Shown one piece after another: positions 1-8,743 of a DNA stretch of 64,000 bases. The stretch is from assembly GCF_026262625.1 (NCBI RefSeq), contig NZ_SHNN01000001.1, positions 310,001 through 374,000 of the forward strand, in the 5' to 3' direction. A model generated the notes under the pieces. The model saw only the letters and a program-made list of their open reading frames with translations, did not search any database and had not been told where the DNA came from. The position numbers were made by a program, and so were the translations under genes. Source of the stretch: Candidatus Litorirhabdus singularis. GTDB lineage: Bacteria; Pseudomonadota; Gammaproteobacteria; Pseudomonadales; Halieaceae. Within the stretch, counting starts at the first letter, position 1, and each line of letters begins with the position of its first letter.

Positions 1-729
1 CTGGCCGACCGCCGCTTTGGTATTGGCTGTGATCAAGTACTAGTCGTAGAGCCACCGCAAGATCCGGACGTCGATTTTCGCTATCGCATTTACAACGCCG
101 ATGGCGATGAAGTAGAGCAGTGCGGCAACGGCGCCCGCTGCTTTGCCAGATTCGTGCGCGCCCGACGCCTCACCAACAAGCACAGCATCTCGGTAGAGAC
201 ATCCGCCGGGATCATTCACTTGCGGGTTATTTCAGACAATCAGATTGAAGTCGACATGGGGCAGCCGGTATTAACGCCACAGGACATTCCTTTTCGCGCC
301 GAGCAGCAGGCTCCCAGCTATGAGCTGCTGGTGGACGGTCAAAGTCTGTCTATTGGAGCCGTCTCTATGGGCAACCCCCATGCCGTCACTCGAGTCGATA
401 ATACCGACACTGCGGCGGTTGCACAGCTGGGTCCCCTGATTGAGCAACACCCTGATTTTCCGCGTAAGGTTAATGCCGGCTTTATGCAAGTTGTGTCACG
501 CGGAGAGATCAATCTGCGTGTTTATGAGCGCGGAGTTGGCGAAACTCTCGCCTGCGGCACCGGCGCCTGCGCGGCCGTTGTGGCCGGCAATGTGCAAGGA
601 CTGCTCGACAACCACGTGAAGGTCAACCTACCCGGCGGTAGCCTAGAAATTGAATGGGCAGGCGCGGGTCATCCGGTTATTATGACCGGGCCAGCCACCA
701 CAGTATTTGAAGGAAGTGTGCGTCTATGA
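1..729 (+). CDS. dapF: Diaminopimelate epimerase, 5' end cut by window
   Basis: Converts LL- to meso-diaminopimelate for lysine and peptidoglycan synthesis in the cytoplasm. Frame 1 is open from base 1, so the true start lies upstream of the window. The visible protein begins with [12 protein letters not shown] and carries both catalytic cysteine regions: ECGNGARC-type (here [13 protein letters not shown], about bases 115-150) and [11 protein letters not shown] near bases 538-573. About 243 residues are visible against a usual length of about 275, so only a short N-terminal part is missing. Its stop overlaps the start of the DUF484 gene (ATGA), which points to translational coupling. The order dapF-DUF484-xerC-HAD is the classic gammaproteobacterial cluster. 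Confidence 0.97.
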   Translation: MADRRFGIGCDQVLVVEPPQDPDVDFRYRIYNADGDEVEQCGNGARCFARFVRARRLTNKHSISVETSAGIIHLRVISDNQIEVDMGQPVLTPQDIPFRAEQQAPSYELLVDGQSLSIGAVSMGNPHAVTRVDNTDTAAVAQLGPLIEQHPDFPRKVNAGFMQVVSRGEINLRVYERGVGETLACGTGACAAVVAGNVQGLLDNHVKVNLPGGSLEIEWAGAGHPVIMTGPATTVFEGSVRL

Positions 730-1424
730 GTAATACTCAACCACAACCCCAGAGCGACGAGCTCGATGATGAAAGCGTGCGCGAATATCTGAAACAGCAT
801 GAAGACTTTTTCGAGCGCCACCCGGACATGCTCGACTATCTGCACATAAGCCACGGCTCCGGCTCGGCCGTATCACTGGTGGAGAAACAGGTCAGTGTAC
901 TGCGGGAGCGCAATATTGAAATGCGCAAACGAAACAATAATCTCACCAACCATGCCCGCACCAACGATAGTTTGTTCGCGAATACCCGCACGCTGGTGGT
1001 TGCCTTGTTGGAAGCAAAATCCAGAGCAGAACTGGCCGCTGCCTTCAATCACGCGATGAAAAACGATTTTGAGGTTGAGTACACCAGCTTTATCTTGTTT
1101 GGCGATCCCGCCGACAGCAGCGAGGGGTGCCGCATAGAATCAAGCGACAGCGCCAACATCGAAATCGGCTCAATGCTGAAAAACGGCAAAGCGACCTGCG
1201 GTACGCTTCGTAGAGAGGAGCTGAGCTACTTGTTTCCTGCAGCCGACAGTATCGGTTCGGCCGCAGTAATGCCTCTGGTGGCACAGACTGAACTTGGCGT
1301 TATTGCCGTCGGCAACAGTAATCCCAGCTACTACACCTCTAACATGGGCACTATGTTCCTCAATCACGTCGCCGAGGTGTTGGTCCGACTGCTACCCAAA
1401 CTGGAAAGTAGTATCAGTGGCTGA
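726..1424 (+). CDS. DUF484 family protein (YigA-like)
   Basis: A 232-residue cytoplasmic protein of the DUF484 family, whose C-terminal half is GAF-like. The biochemical role is not established. The N-terminus ([18 protein letters not shown]) is the family signature. A coiled-coil-like stretch ([20 protein letters not shown]) precedes the GAF-like part. It overlaps dapF by 4 bases at its start and xerC by 8 bases at its end, so it sits in a tight operon. Confidence 0.9.
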   Translation: MSNTQPQPQSDELDDESVREYLKQHEDFFERHPDMLDYLHISHGSGSAVSLVEKQVSVLRERNIEMRKRNNNLTNHARTNDSLFANTRTLVVALLEAKSRAELAAAFNHAMKNDFEVEYTSFILFGDPADSSEGCRIESSDSANIEIGSMLKNGKATCGTLRREELSYLFPAADSIGSAAVMPLVAQTELGVIAVGNSNPSYYTSNMGTMFLNHVAEVLVRLLPKLESSISG

Positions 1425-2325
1425 GCCACTGGCGCAGCAGATCGCGGAGTTTTTATCCTATCTTCGCGATGCCCGCCAGTTGTCCAAGCACACTCTGAGT
1501 AACTACGGCCGCGACTTGCGCCGGCTGACAGGTTTTTGCGAAGAGCAACAACTCCAGAGCGCCATCAACATAGACAGTGCTGCCGTGCGCCGCTACTCCA
1601 GCGATCTACACCGTCGCGGCCTGGCCAGCGCTTCCATAGCGCGCAACCTGTCTGCCGTTCGCAGCCTGTTCAGCTATCTGGGGCGCGCGCATGGACTGGA
1701 GCACAATCCCGCCATAGGCGTGCAGGCACCGAAACGACCACGGCGCCTGCCCAAAACTTTGGACGCCGACCAAGTCACGCAACTACTGGCGGAGAATGGC
1801 GACGACCCCACCGCGCTGCGCGATCAGGCCATGGCGGAACTATTCTATTCTTCCGGCTTGCGTCTGGCCGAGTTAGCCGCGCTGGACATTAACGACATCG
1901 ATCTTAACGAGGGTATGGTAACCGTCACCGGCAAGGGCAATAAAACCCGTAAGCTGCCTGTGGGGGGGCCGGCTCTGGCAGCTATCCGACGCTGGCTGGA
2001 ATTGCGGCCCAAGCTGGACACTGAAGAAGCGGTGTTCACCAGTAATCGTGGACGCCGTATTAGCCACCGCAACATTCAGGCCCGGCTACAGCAATTAGGC
2101 CGCGGTAACGCGATGCAGCAAGACGTTCACCCGCACATGCTGCGCCACAGTTTTGCCAGTCATATGCTGGAATCGAGTGGTGACCTCAGGGCAGTGCAAG
2201 AGCTGCTCGGACATGCCAATATCTCGACCACACAAGTCTATACCCATCTGGACTTTCAACACTTGGCCAACGTCTATGACAAAGCCCACCCTCGCGCCCG
2301 CAAACGCCGCACGGACACCGACTGA
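1417..2325 (+). CDS. xerC: Tyrosine site-specific recombinase XerC
   Basis: Resolves chromosome dimers at dif together with XerD. I start it at GTG 1417 ([13 protein letters not shown]), which gives 302 residues, close to the usual 298-300. A longer open frame upstream is the out-of-frame DUF484 gene. Catalytic residues are visible: Arg in SSGLRLAEL, Lys in GKGNKTRKLPV, His-x-x-Arg in HMLRHSFASHML, His in LGHANISTTQ and Tyr in VYTHLD. The N-terminal SAM-like core-binding domain covers about residues 1-90. The start overlaps the DUF484 stop by 8 bases. Confidence 0.95.
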   Translation: MAEPLAQQIAEFLSYLRDARQLSKHTLSNYGRDLRRLTGFCEEQQLQSAINIDSAAVRRYSSDLHRRGLASASIARNLSAVRSLFSYLGRAHGLEHNPAIGVQAPKRPRRLPKTLDADQVTQLLAENGDDPTALRDQAMAELFYSSGLRLAELAALDINDIDLNEGMVTVTGKGNKTRKLPVGGPALAAIRRWLELRPKLDTEEAVFTSNRGRRISHRNIQARLQQLGRGNAMQQDVHPHMLRHSFASHMLESSGDLRAVQELLGHANISTTQVYTHLDFQHLANVYDKAHPRARKRRTDTD

Positions 2326-2328
2326 AAC

Positions 2329-3048
2329 ATGCCCGCATCACCCATCAAACTGATTACCTTTGATCTGGACAACACCCTGTGGGACGTTGAGCCAGCACTG
2401 CTGCGCGCGGAACAGGCCCAGTACTTATGGCTGCAACAACATCGCCCGGCAGTAACGCGCAAGTTCAACCCTCAGGCCATGCGCGACTTCCGGGTCACTC
2501 ACTACAAGCAACACCCTGAGCTGGCCCATCAGATAAGCGCCATCAGGATTAGTGCGGTGCAAGCCATGCTGCTGGCAGCTGGCTACGACAGTGACAACGC
2601 AAATGCCGGTGCTCAGGCGGCCTTCGATGTTTTTATGGAACTGCGCCACCAGGTGCAACCTTACGAGCAGGCGCTCGATGTGCTGCAGCAACTGTCCAAG
2701 GAGTACCAACTGGGCGCGCTGACTAACGGCAATGCTGACATATTCAAACTGGAACTGGGCGACTGCTTTGACTTTTCGTTCAGCGCCGAGCAAGTAGACG
2801 CCAGCAAACCGCTACCAGACATGTTTCATGCAGCCATGAGTGCTGCCCAGGTAGACAACCATCAGGTAGTTCATGTGGGGGATAATCCGCATCACGACAT
2901 TTACGGTGCCAAACAGGTTGGCTTATTTACCGTATGGATGAACTCCGGCGACTGGCGCTGGCCTCGAGGCGAACCGGCTGACGAGGAAATCTCCAAACTG
3001 CAGCAATTACCAGACGCTATTCGCCGCATCGAAGCCAAGCTCGCCTGA
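2329..3048 (+). CDS. yigB: HAD-family phosphatase, YigB type
   Basis: A 239-residue haloacid dehalogenase-superfamily hydrolase. In the same position in E. coli, YigB dephosphorylates 5-amino-6-(5-phosphoribitylamino)uracil in riboflavin synthesis and also acts on FMN. HAD motif I is DLDNTLWDVEPA with the nucleophilic Asp, motif II is LTNGNAD, and the last motif is GDNPHHDIYGAK. It starts 3 bases after the xerC stop and is the last gene of the dapF cluster, followed by a clear terminator. The substrate is inferred from synteny and family only. Confidence 0.85.
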   Translation: MPASPIKLITFDLDNTLWDVEPALLRAEQAQYLWLQQHRPAVTRKFNPQAMRDFRVTHYKQHPELAHQISAIRISAVQAMLLAAGYDSDNANAGAQAAFDVFMELRHQVQPYEQALDVLQQLSKEYQLGALTNGNADIFKLELGDCFDFSFSAEQVDASKPLPDMFHAAMSAAQVDNHQVVHVGDNPHHDIYGAKQVGLFTVWMNSGDWRWPRGEPADEEISKLQQLPDAIRRIEAKLA

Positions 3049-3101
3049 GTAACGGCTGGACCCGCCAGGAACAAGTAGCTGACCCCTGACTAACGCGCAT
3101 A

Positions 3102-3141
3102 AAAAACGGCGCGAACCGTCACCCAGTCTCGCGCCGTTTTT
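3102..3141. terminator. Bidirectional rho-independent terminator
   Basis: A perfect 13-base inverted repeat (3102-3114 and 3129-3141) has a GC-rich core, CGGCGCGA / TCGCGCCG, and A/T runs on both sides. It lies between the convergent HAD phosphatase and PII genes and can end transcription from both. Confidence 0.9.
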
Positions 3142-3159
3142 GTTACGCAGCAATGCAGG

Positions 3160-3501
<342 letters not shown>

Positions 3502-3589
3502 TTATGCTCCTGGGGCGAAGATTCAGACGCTCCATTATCGTGGCTTTGCGCAGAATCGCAAGTAGCGCTGCGTACGCCTGAAAAAAGAT

Positions 3590-3617
3590 AAAAAAAAAGG
3601 GGGCCCAAAGGGCCCCC
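3590..3617 (-). terminator. Rho-independent terminator after amtB
   Basis: Read on the - strand, the stem GGGGGCCC-TTT-GGGCCCCC is followed by a run of nine T. It lies between the amtB stop and the second PII gene and should separate their transcripts. Confidence 0.92.
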
Positions 3618-3646
3618 AAAGACACGCATAACAATGCGCCCGCAAG

Positions 3647-4882
3647 CTATTTGGCAGTGATGAACTCCGGGTATGCTTCCATACCACATTCGGAGAGATC
3701 GACGCCTTCGTACTCTTCTTCCTCGCTGACACGGATTCCCATGACAACTTTCAAAATACCCCAGGTCACCAGGCTCGCACCAAATACCCATACAAAGATG
3801 GTAAGCGCGCCTACGATCTGACCGGTGAAGGATGAATCGCTATTAGTAACCGGTACCAACATCAGTCCCAGCAAACCGACCACTCCGTGAACTGAGATAG
3901 CACCAACCGGGTCATCAAGTTTCAGCTTATCCAGCATCAGGATTGAGAAGACAACCAGGGTACCGCCAGCGGCACCAAACAAGGTCGCCTGCAAGGCAGT
4001 AGGTGTTGAAGGCTCAGCGGTGATGGCGACCAGTCCGGCCAGAGCGCCGTTAAGTGCCATGGTCAAATCTGCCTTGCCAAACTTCAGCTGCGCAACAACC
4101 AATGCAGCAATCAAGCCACCGGCCGCAGCAGCATTGGTGTTCATAAACACAACCGCTACCGAGTTAGCGCTCTCTACGCTGGCAGTTGCCAGTACCGAGC
4201 CACCGTTAAAGCCGAACCAACCGAGCCAGAGGATAAAGGTACCCAAAGTCGCCAGCGGCAGGTTAGCACCGGGAATGGCGCGAATCGATCCGTCGGCACC
4301 GTATTTGCCTTTACGAGCACCCAGCAGCAGCACACCAGCCAGAGCAGCAGATGCGCCCGCCATGTGAACAATACCGGAGCCAGCAAAGTCAGAGAAGCCA
4401 AGGTCGCCAAGCGTGTACAGACCGAATACCGCATCGCCGTTCCAAGTCCAGGAACCTTGCAGTGGGTAGATGAGACCAGTCATCACTACGGCGAAGGCCA
4501 AGAACGCCCACAGCTTCATACGTTCCGCAACCGCGCCTGACACAATCGACATCGCAGTAGCAACAAACACTACCTGGAAGTAGAAGTCAGCCGAAGGGGC
4601 ATAGGTTGCAGGCTCTTCAGCGCCAGCGACACCGTCACCGGTGATCCCGGACAGCAGGAAGTCGCCGCCATACATAATCATGTAACCGCAAACCATGTAC
4701 ATCGTGCAGGAGATCGCAAACAGTGCGACGTTTTTAGTCAATATCTCAGTGGTGTTTTTGGACCGTACCAGGCCCGCTTCGAGCATGGCAAAGCCTGCTG
4801 CCATCCACATAACCAGTGCACCGCAGATCAGGAAGTAGAACGTATCCAGAGCGTACTGTAATTCAAAAATTTGATTTTCCAT
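3647..4882 (-). CDS. amtB: Ammonium transporter AmtB
   Basis: A 411-residue Amt/MEP/Rh-family inner-membrane channel for ammonium, with about 11 membrane segments. The family signature AAGFAMLEAGLVR is near residue 30. The two pore histidines are in IVHMAGASAALAG and SVHGVVGLLG. The protein begins directly with the first membrane helix and has no long signal peptide. It follows the PII gene by 26 bases, the usual glnK-amtB arrangement in which PII plugs the channel when nitrogen is plentiful. Expression is probably driven from the sigma-54/NtrC region near 6126-6255. Confidence 0.96.
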   Translation of the reverse strand: MENQIFELQYALDTFYFLICGALVMWMAAGFAMLEAGLVRSKNTTEILTKNVALFAISCTMYMVCGYMIMYGGDFLLSGITGDGVAGAEEPATYAPSADFYFQVVFVATAMSIVSGAVAERMKLWAFLAFAVVMTGLIYPLQGSWTWNGDAVFGLYTLGDLGFSDFAGSGIVHMAGASAALAGVLLLGARKGKYGADGSIRAIPGANLPLATLGTFILWLGWFGFNGGSVLATASVESANSVAVVFMNTNAAAAGGLIAALVVAQLKFGKADLTMALNGALAGLVAITAEPSTPTALQATLFGAAGGTLVVFSILMLDKLKLDDPVGAISVHGVVGLLGLMLVPVTNSDSSFTGQIVGALTIFVWVFGASLVTWGILKVVMGIRVSEEEEYEGVDLSECGMEAYPEFITAK

Positions 4883-4908
4883 GGGAGTATCTCTCTTCTG
4901 TCAGTGGG

Positions 4909-5307
<399 letters not shown>

Positions 5308-6030
5308 TTACATGCTTTTGCTGATGGTGAAGACGGCTTGCGCGTCGCCCCAGGAAGTACCGAAGACCTCGTCTTCATCCAAGTCAGTACCTACAGCCGC
5401 CAGACTAAGGTCAACACCCATCACTGACACACCAACACCCACTGAGTAGTCCCAGTAAGAATCAGCGCCATCAGAAAGGAAGCCTTCTTCATCAAAAGAG
5501 TTGTAACCAGCGTGCAGGGACAATGTCCAGATTTCCGCAAAACCCAGCTCATAGCCACCGGCAACATAGTAGAACTTGCCAGTCTCGGCGTAGTAGTCAG
5601 GCGAGTAAGCGAATGACAGGCTCAAATCATTCCAGGACAAACCAGCAGCAACCTCATAGTAGTCACCTTCGAGGCCATCATCGCCAGGGTAGGCGTAGTA
5701 AAGTGCGGCAATGTCATAGCCGAAGCCGCTGTCGCCGAAACTACCAGCAAAACCAGCGTAGACGTCGAGTTCCAGGCTGCCGTCAAGGCCGCCATCGGCG
5801 TCATTGACGTCAAAATCAACTGAAGAGCCCCAGGTACCGAGATAAAAGCCGGACTCGTGCTCGTAGTCAAAACCGCCCTGTACGGCAATTGACTCGTCTG
5901 ACTGCGAGATACCGCGGAACTTGTAGTCTGAAGTCAGCGCAATGTTACCGCTAATTTCGGCGAAAGAGGCGCTGGCGCCCAGGGTTAAAACGGATGCTAC
6001 CGCAAATGGCATTACTTTTTTAAAACTCAT
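5308..6030 (-). CDS. Outer-membrane protein, TIGR02001-like, in the nitrogen operon
   Basis: A 240-residue secreted protein. The start is ATG 6030 with GGAG 6-10 bases upstream, rather than the longer open frame to 6120, because this gives a clean signal peptide (MSFKKVMPFAVASVLTLG, cut after SASFA). The mature part is rich in alternating beta-strand and aromatic residues (SGNIALTSDYKFRGISQSD), and the final segment AQAVFTISKSM fits a beta-barrel. The N-terminal SDYKFRGISQS block is typical of the TIGR02001 family, which has no assigned function. It is the first gene before glnK-amtB and lies under a sigma-54/NtrC control region. I infer a role in nitrogen-compound passage across the outer membrane. 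Confidence 0.8.
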   Translation of the reverse strand: MSFKKVMPFAVASVLTLGASASFAEISGNIALTSDYKFRGISQSDESIAVQGGFDYEHESGFYLGTWGSSVDFDVNDADGGLDGSLELDVYAGFAGSFGDSGFGYDIAALYYAYPGDDGLEGDYYEVAAGLSWNDLSLSFAYSPDYYAETGKFYYVAGGYELGFAEIWTLSLHAGYNSFDEEGFLSDGADSYWDYSVGVGVSVMGVDLSLAAVGTDLDEDEVFGTSWGDAQAVFTISKSM

Positions 6031-6125
6031 TTTCAATCTCCTTGGGTGTAAGTAATTTAGAGCTTGTTGAGCCAGCCTGGCTACGGGCACATCGGCGCGG
6101 CAATAACAAAGTCTGCCCAACCTAA

Positions 6126-6142
6126 TGCAGCGACCGTGCCAA
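6126..6142 (-). promoter_or_regulatory. Sigma-54 promoter for OMP-glnK-amtB
   Basis: On the - strand the sequence is TTGGCACG-GTCG-CTGCA, matching the RpoN consensus TTGGCACG-N4-TTGCA at all but one position. It lies about 96-112 bases upstream of the OMP start codon, facing that gene. Confidence 0.8.
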
Positions 6143-6215
6143 TTTTGATAAACTCTTTAATTTCAACAACTTATAACAATATTGCTTATCTCAGCCGTAA
6201 TCGCCAGATGATCAT

Positions 6216-6232
6216 CGCACCAAATTGGAGCA
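6216..6232. promoter_or_regulatory. NtrC-type binding site, promoter-proximal
   Basis: GCACC-AAATT-GGAGC (6217-6231) is a one-mismatch match to the NtrC dyad GCACC-N5-GGTGC. It lies about 75-90 bases upstream of the sigma-54 promoter, a normal distance for an enhancer. Confidence 0.65.
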
Positions 6233-6238
6233 CTTTTT

Positions 6239-6255
6239 CGCACCATAATGGTTCG
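6239..6255. promoter_or_regulatory. NtrC-type binding site, distal
   Basis: GCACC-ATAAT-GGTTC (6240-6254) matches the NtrC dyad with one mismatch. Its centre is 23 bases, about two helical turns, from the centre of the neighbouring site, as expected for cooperative NtrC dimers. The intergenic stretch 6031-6345 otherwise holds no gene that I can support. Confidence 0.65.
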
Positions 6256-6345
6256 CGACCACCCCTGGTGCAGCAGACAGGTGCAGCACGCTCGCGCATC
6301 CCACCATCACTGTCCTGACGCCCTCCATTCAGTTAGACTCACTCC

Positions 6346-6597
6346 ATGGCAATCAAACCTCCTCCCTTCAGTGACGTCGCCCGCCAACTCGGAAACTTGT
6401 TGGGGGACAATGGCGGCATCAAAGACGAAGTAGACCGCACAATGCGCGGCCTGGTGCAGTCCGGTCTGGCTAAAATGGATATGGTGAGCCGCGACGAGTT
6501 TGACGCCCAGACCGCCGTTCTGGCGCGCACCCGCACCCGGGTAGAAGAGCTGGAACGTCAACTTGAGGCGCTATTGCAACAGCGGCAAGACGACTAA
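6346..6597 (+). CDS. ubiK: Ubiquinone biosynthesis accessory factor UbiK (BMFP/YqiC)
   Basis: An 83-residue member of the BMFP family. It has an amphipathic N-terminal part (FSDVARQLGNLLGDNGG) and a C-terminal coiled coil (RTRVEELERQLEALLQQR). UbiK binds UbiJ and supports aerobic ubiquinone synthesis at the membrane. Its place between glnK-amtB (divergent) and comM is conserved in Pseudomonas-like genomes, although two extra genes separate it from comM here. Confidence 0.92.
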   Translation: MAIKPPPFSDVARQLGNLLGDNGGIKDEVDRTMRGLVQSGLAKMDMVSRDEFDAQTAVLARTRTRVEELERQLEALLQQRQDD

Positions 6598-6654
6598 CCC
6601 TGCAGCGCAAAAACAGCGACGGAGCCGGGCATCCCTGCAGATGCCAAAGCAGAT

Positions 6655-7596
6655 ATGTCAAAACACCTCATATACAACGCCAGTAGCGCCGCCGGTCTGG
6701 GCCACGTTCTCACGGCTGTTGCTGTCTACGCTGATTATGCCCGCCAAACCGGACGCCGCTTTCATCTTACCTGTCGCACCTGGAACCTGCGGATTGACAA
6801 CAGCCTGGACGTTGACCCAATTTTCGCCGAGTTGTTTGAGCTGGAAACGGAAGGCACAGACTCTATTCAATTGTCTGAACGCATTAGCAACGCGGCGATA
6901 AACGATAGTAATTCTCTTCTGCTGGTAGGCGTGGGAAATAAGGACATTGTGAACAGCTTCCCTGAGCATGAGCGACTGCATGCGCATGAAATGACACATA
7001 TGCGCGAGTTCCGACCGCTGCTGGAGAACACCATAGATCACGCTGCGGATTGCATTATCATTCAAACCGTTTCACCCTTTAGCTCTCTGCGTAAAGACTT
7101 TCCATTCTTCGACCTCTATCCAGCACCAGCCAGGCTATCTGATTCGCTGCTGCATGAGGCACTCAGTGGGGTCGCGCTGGAACGCCACGTTGGAGTGCAT
7201 ATTCGCCATGGGAATGGTGAGTTCCTGCACGGTCGCAGCGAATACGGCACCGATGAATTTCAGCAGATGGTGAGCAAAATCATGCGCACTGCGCTAGACA
7301 TTGCTGCCGAGCGCAATCTCGACATAATTGCGTTCAGTGATAACGCTCCGTTGCTAGAACAGCTCCATGCGGAGTACGGCGTGAAATTTGTTACCCATAA
7401 AATGCGCCCCGACAAAGTCTGGAAAGATCACTTGCAGGCGCTGGAGCAACAAGAGCGAGCCCAAGCAATCAGCACTATGCTGCGAGATTTTTATGCCCTG
7501 ACACAATGTGCAAACGTGGTCTGTGGCAGTAGCCTTTTTACCACTGCAGCGTACATTTTTTCTAAGCATCGAGCGTTTACGAAGGTAGTTTCATAA
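6655..7596 (+). CDS. NodZ-like glycosyltransferase candidate
   Basis: A 313-residue protein with no signal peptide. The most telling segment is VGVHIRHGNGEF near residue 182, which resembles the donor-binding HxRxGN motif of NodZ/FUT8-type fucosyltransferases (GT23). Near the N-terminus, IYNASSAAGLGHVLTAV looks like the first strand-loop of a GT-B fold, and CANVVCGSSLFTTAAYIFSK near the C-terminus fits the second nucleotide-binding region. If this is correct it would transfer fucose or a related sugar to a lipid or surface glycan. No other glycan genes are adjacent. It stands between ubiK and comM, as an insertion in the usual backbone. Family assignment is from motif memory only; a remote relative is possible. 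Confidence 0.5.
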   Translation: MSKHLIYNASSAAGLGHVLTAVAVYADYARQTGRRFHLTCRTWNLRIDNSLDVDPIFAELFELETEGTDSIQLSERISNAAINDSNSLLLVGVGNKDIVNSFPEHERLHAHEMTHMREFRPLLENTIDHAADCIIIQTVSPFSSLRKDFPFFDLYPAPARLSDSLLHEALSGVALERHVGVHIRHGNGEFLHGRSEYGTDEFQQMVSKIMRTALDIAAERNLDIIAFSDNAPLLEQLHAEYGVKFVTHKMRPDKVWKDHLQALEQQERAQAISTMLRDFYALTQCANVVCGSSLFTTAAYIFSKHRAFTKVVS

Positions 7597-7721
7597 CAGC
7601 TAGAGAGACGCGCCATTGGGTTTGCGGCTGTCCAATACTCCTGGAGGAATAACCCCTGATATTTCTTGCTTTGCATCCCATCCTGCGCCACGGTTAACGC
7701 ACTACTACACAGGACAAAACT

Positions 7722-8522
7722 ATGACAGATACTTCAAACGAGGAAGGCTCCATCAGCGTAGAACAGCGTGGTCACATACTGTTGATTGGGCTCAATCGTC
7801 CCGCTAAGTACAACGGCTATACGCCAACGATGGCAAAGCAACTGCTTGAGGCTTACACGCGTCTGGACGAGAGCGACGACCTGTTCGTGGGGGTACTCTT
7901 CGGCCACGGAGACCACTTTACCGCCGGCCTCGATCTGCCCAAGTGGACTGGACGCATGGAGAGCGAGAGCGACCCAGACGCAAGTGCAGAACCGCGAGTT
8001 GACCCAATAGCGTTGGGTCGCGCCTGCCGTAAACCCATTGTTACCGCAGTGCAGGGAATCACCTTTACCTTTGGCATCGAAATCGCCTTGGCGGGTGACA
8101 TTGTCATTGCCGCGGACAATTGCCGCTTCTCCCAGTTAGAGCCAGCCCGCGGCATTCACGCGACGGGTGGCGCAACCATCCGCTTCGTACAGCGCGGCGG
8201 CTGGGGCAATGCTATGTACCATCTGCTGACCAGCGACGAATTCGATGCTCAGGAGGCCTATCGAATCGGCTTCGTCCAGGAAGTGGTTCCGGCTGGAACA
8301 CAATTGGAGCGGGCAATCGAGATTGCAGAAGTCATAGCGGCACAAGCGCCCCTGGCCGTTCAAGCAACCAAGGCCGCCTCAAGACGCTTCGTCGAAGAGG
8401 GCTTTGCAGCCGCCGTACGCGAACTTGGCCCGACGCAGCGCAGACTCTTGGCGAGTGAAGACGCCAAAGAAGGCGTCCAGTCATTCATCGAGCGGCGCAC
8501 GGCGGTATTCAAAGGGGTTTAG
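7722..8522 (+). CDS. Enoyl-CoA hydratase/isomerase (crotonase) family
   Basis: A 266-residue crotonase-fold enzyme that works on acyl-CoA thioesters. The oxyanion-hole region is GHGDHFTAGLDLPKW near residue 65, and the second block is ALAGDIVIAADNCRFSQLE with ARGIHATGG. The Glu in QLEPARG is at the usual catalytic position. ACAGGA precedes ATG by 7 bases. It stands alone, with 125 bases before and 221 bases after it, so its pathway cannot be read from neighbours. The P450 2 kb downstream may share a lipid or steroid context, but that is only a guess. Confidence 0.85.
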   Translation: MTDTSNEEGSISVEQRGHILLIGLNRPAKYNGYTPTMAKQLLEAYTRLDESDDLFVGVLFGHGDHFTAGLDLPKWTGRMESESDPDASAEPRVDPIALGRACRKPIVTAVQGITFTFGIEIALAGDIVIAADNCRFSQLEPARGIHATGGATIRFVQRGGWGNAMYHLLTSDEFDAQEAYRIGFVQEVVPAGTQLERAIEIAEVIAAQAPLAVQATKAASRRFVEEGFAAAVRELGPTQRRLLASEDAKEGVQSFIERRTAVFKGV

Positions 8523-8743
8523 GCGCGTTTGCCTTAGGGGGCCTGCATCATATTCGTTACGATCGCATGCGCCGTACCCGACATTCCAAATGCCCCGGCC
8601 AGCAAGACGAATAATCCGGCAGCTACCCCGACGCTGAACTACACTGCTACTAGACACGCTAGGTAGTGTGTATCTGGCGTCAGCCGCTCCCCGCGGATCT
8701 GGCCCAACAACAGGATGTTAACCAGGCTCAAGGATGGGCGGTT

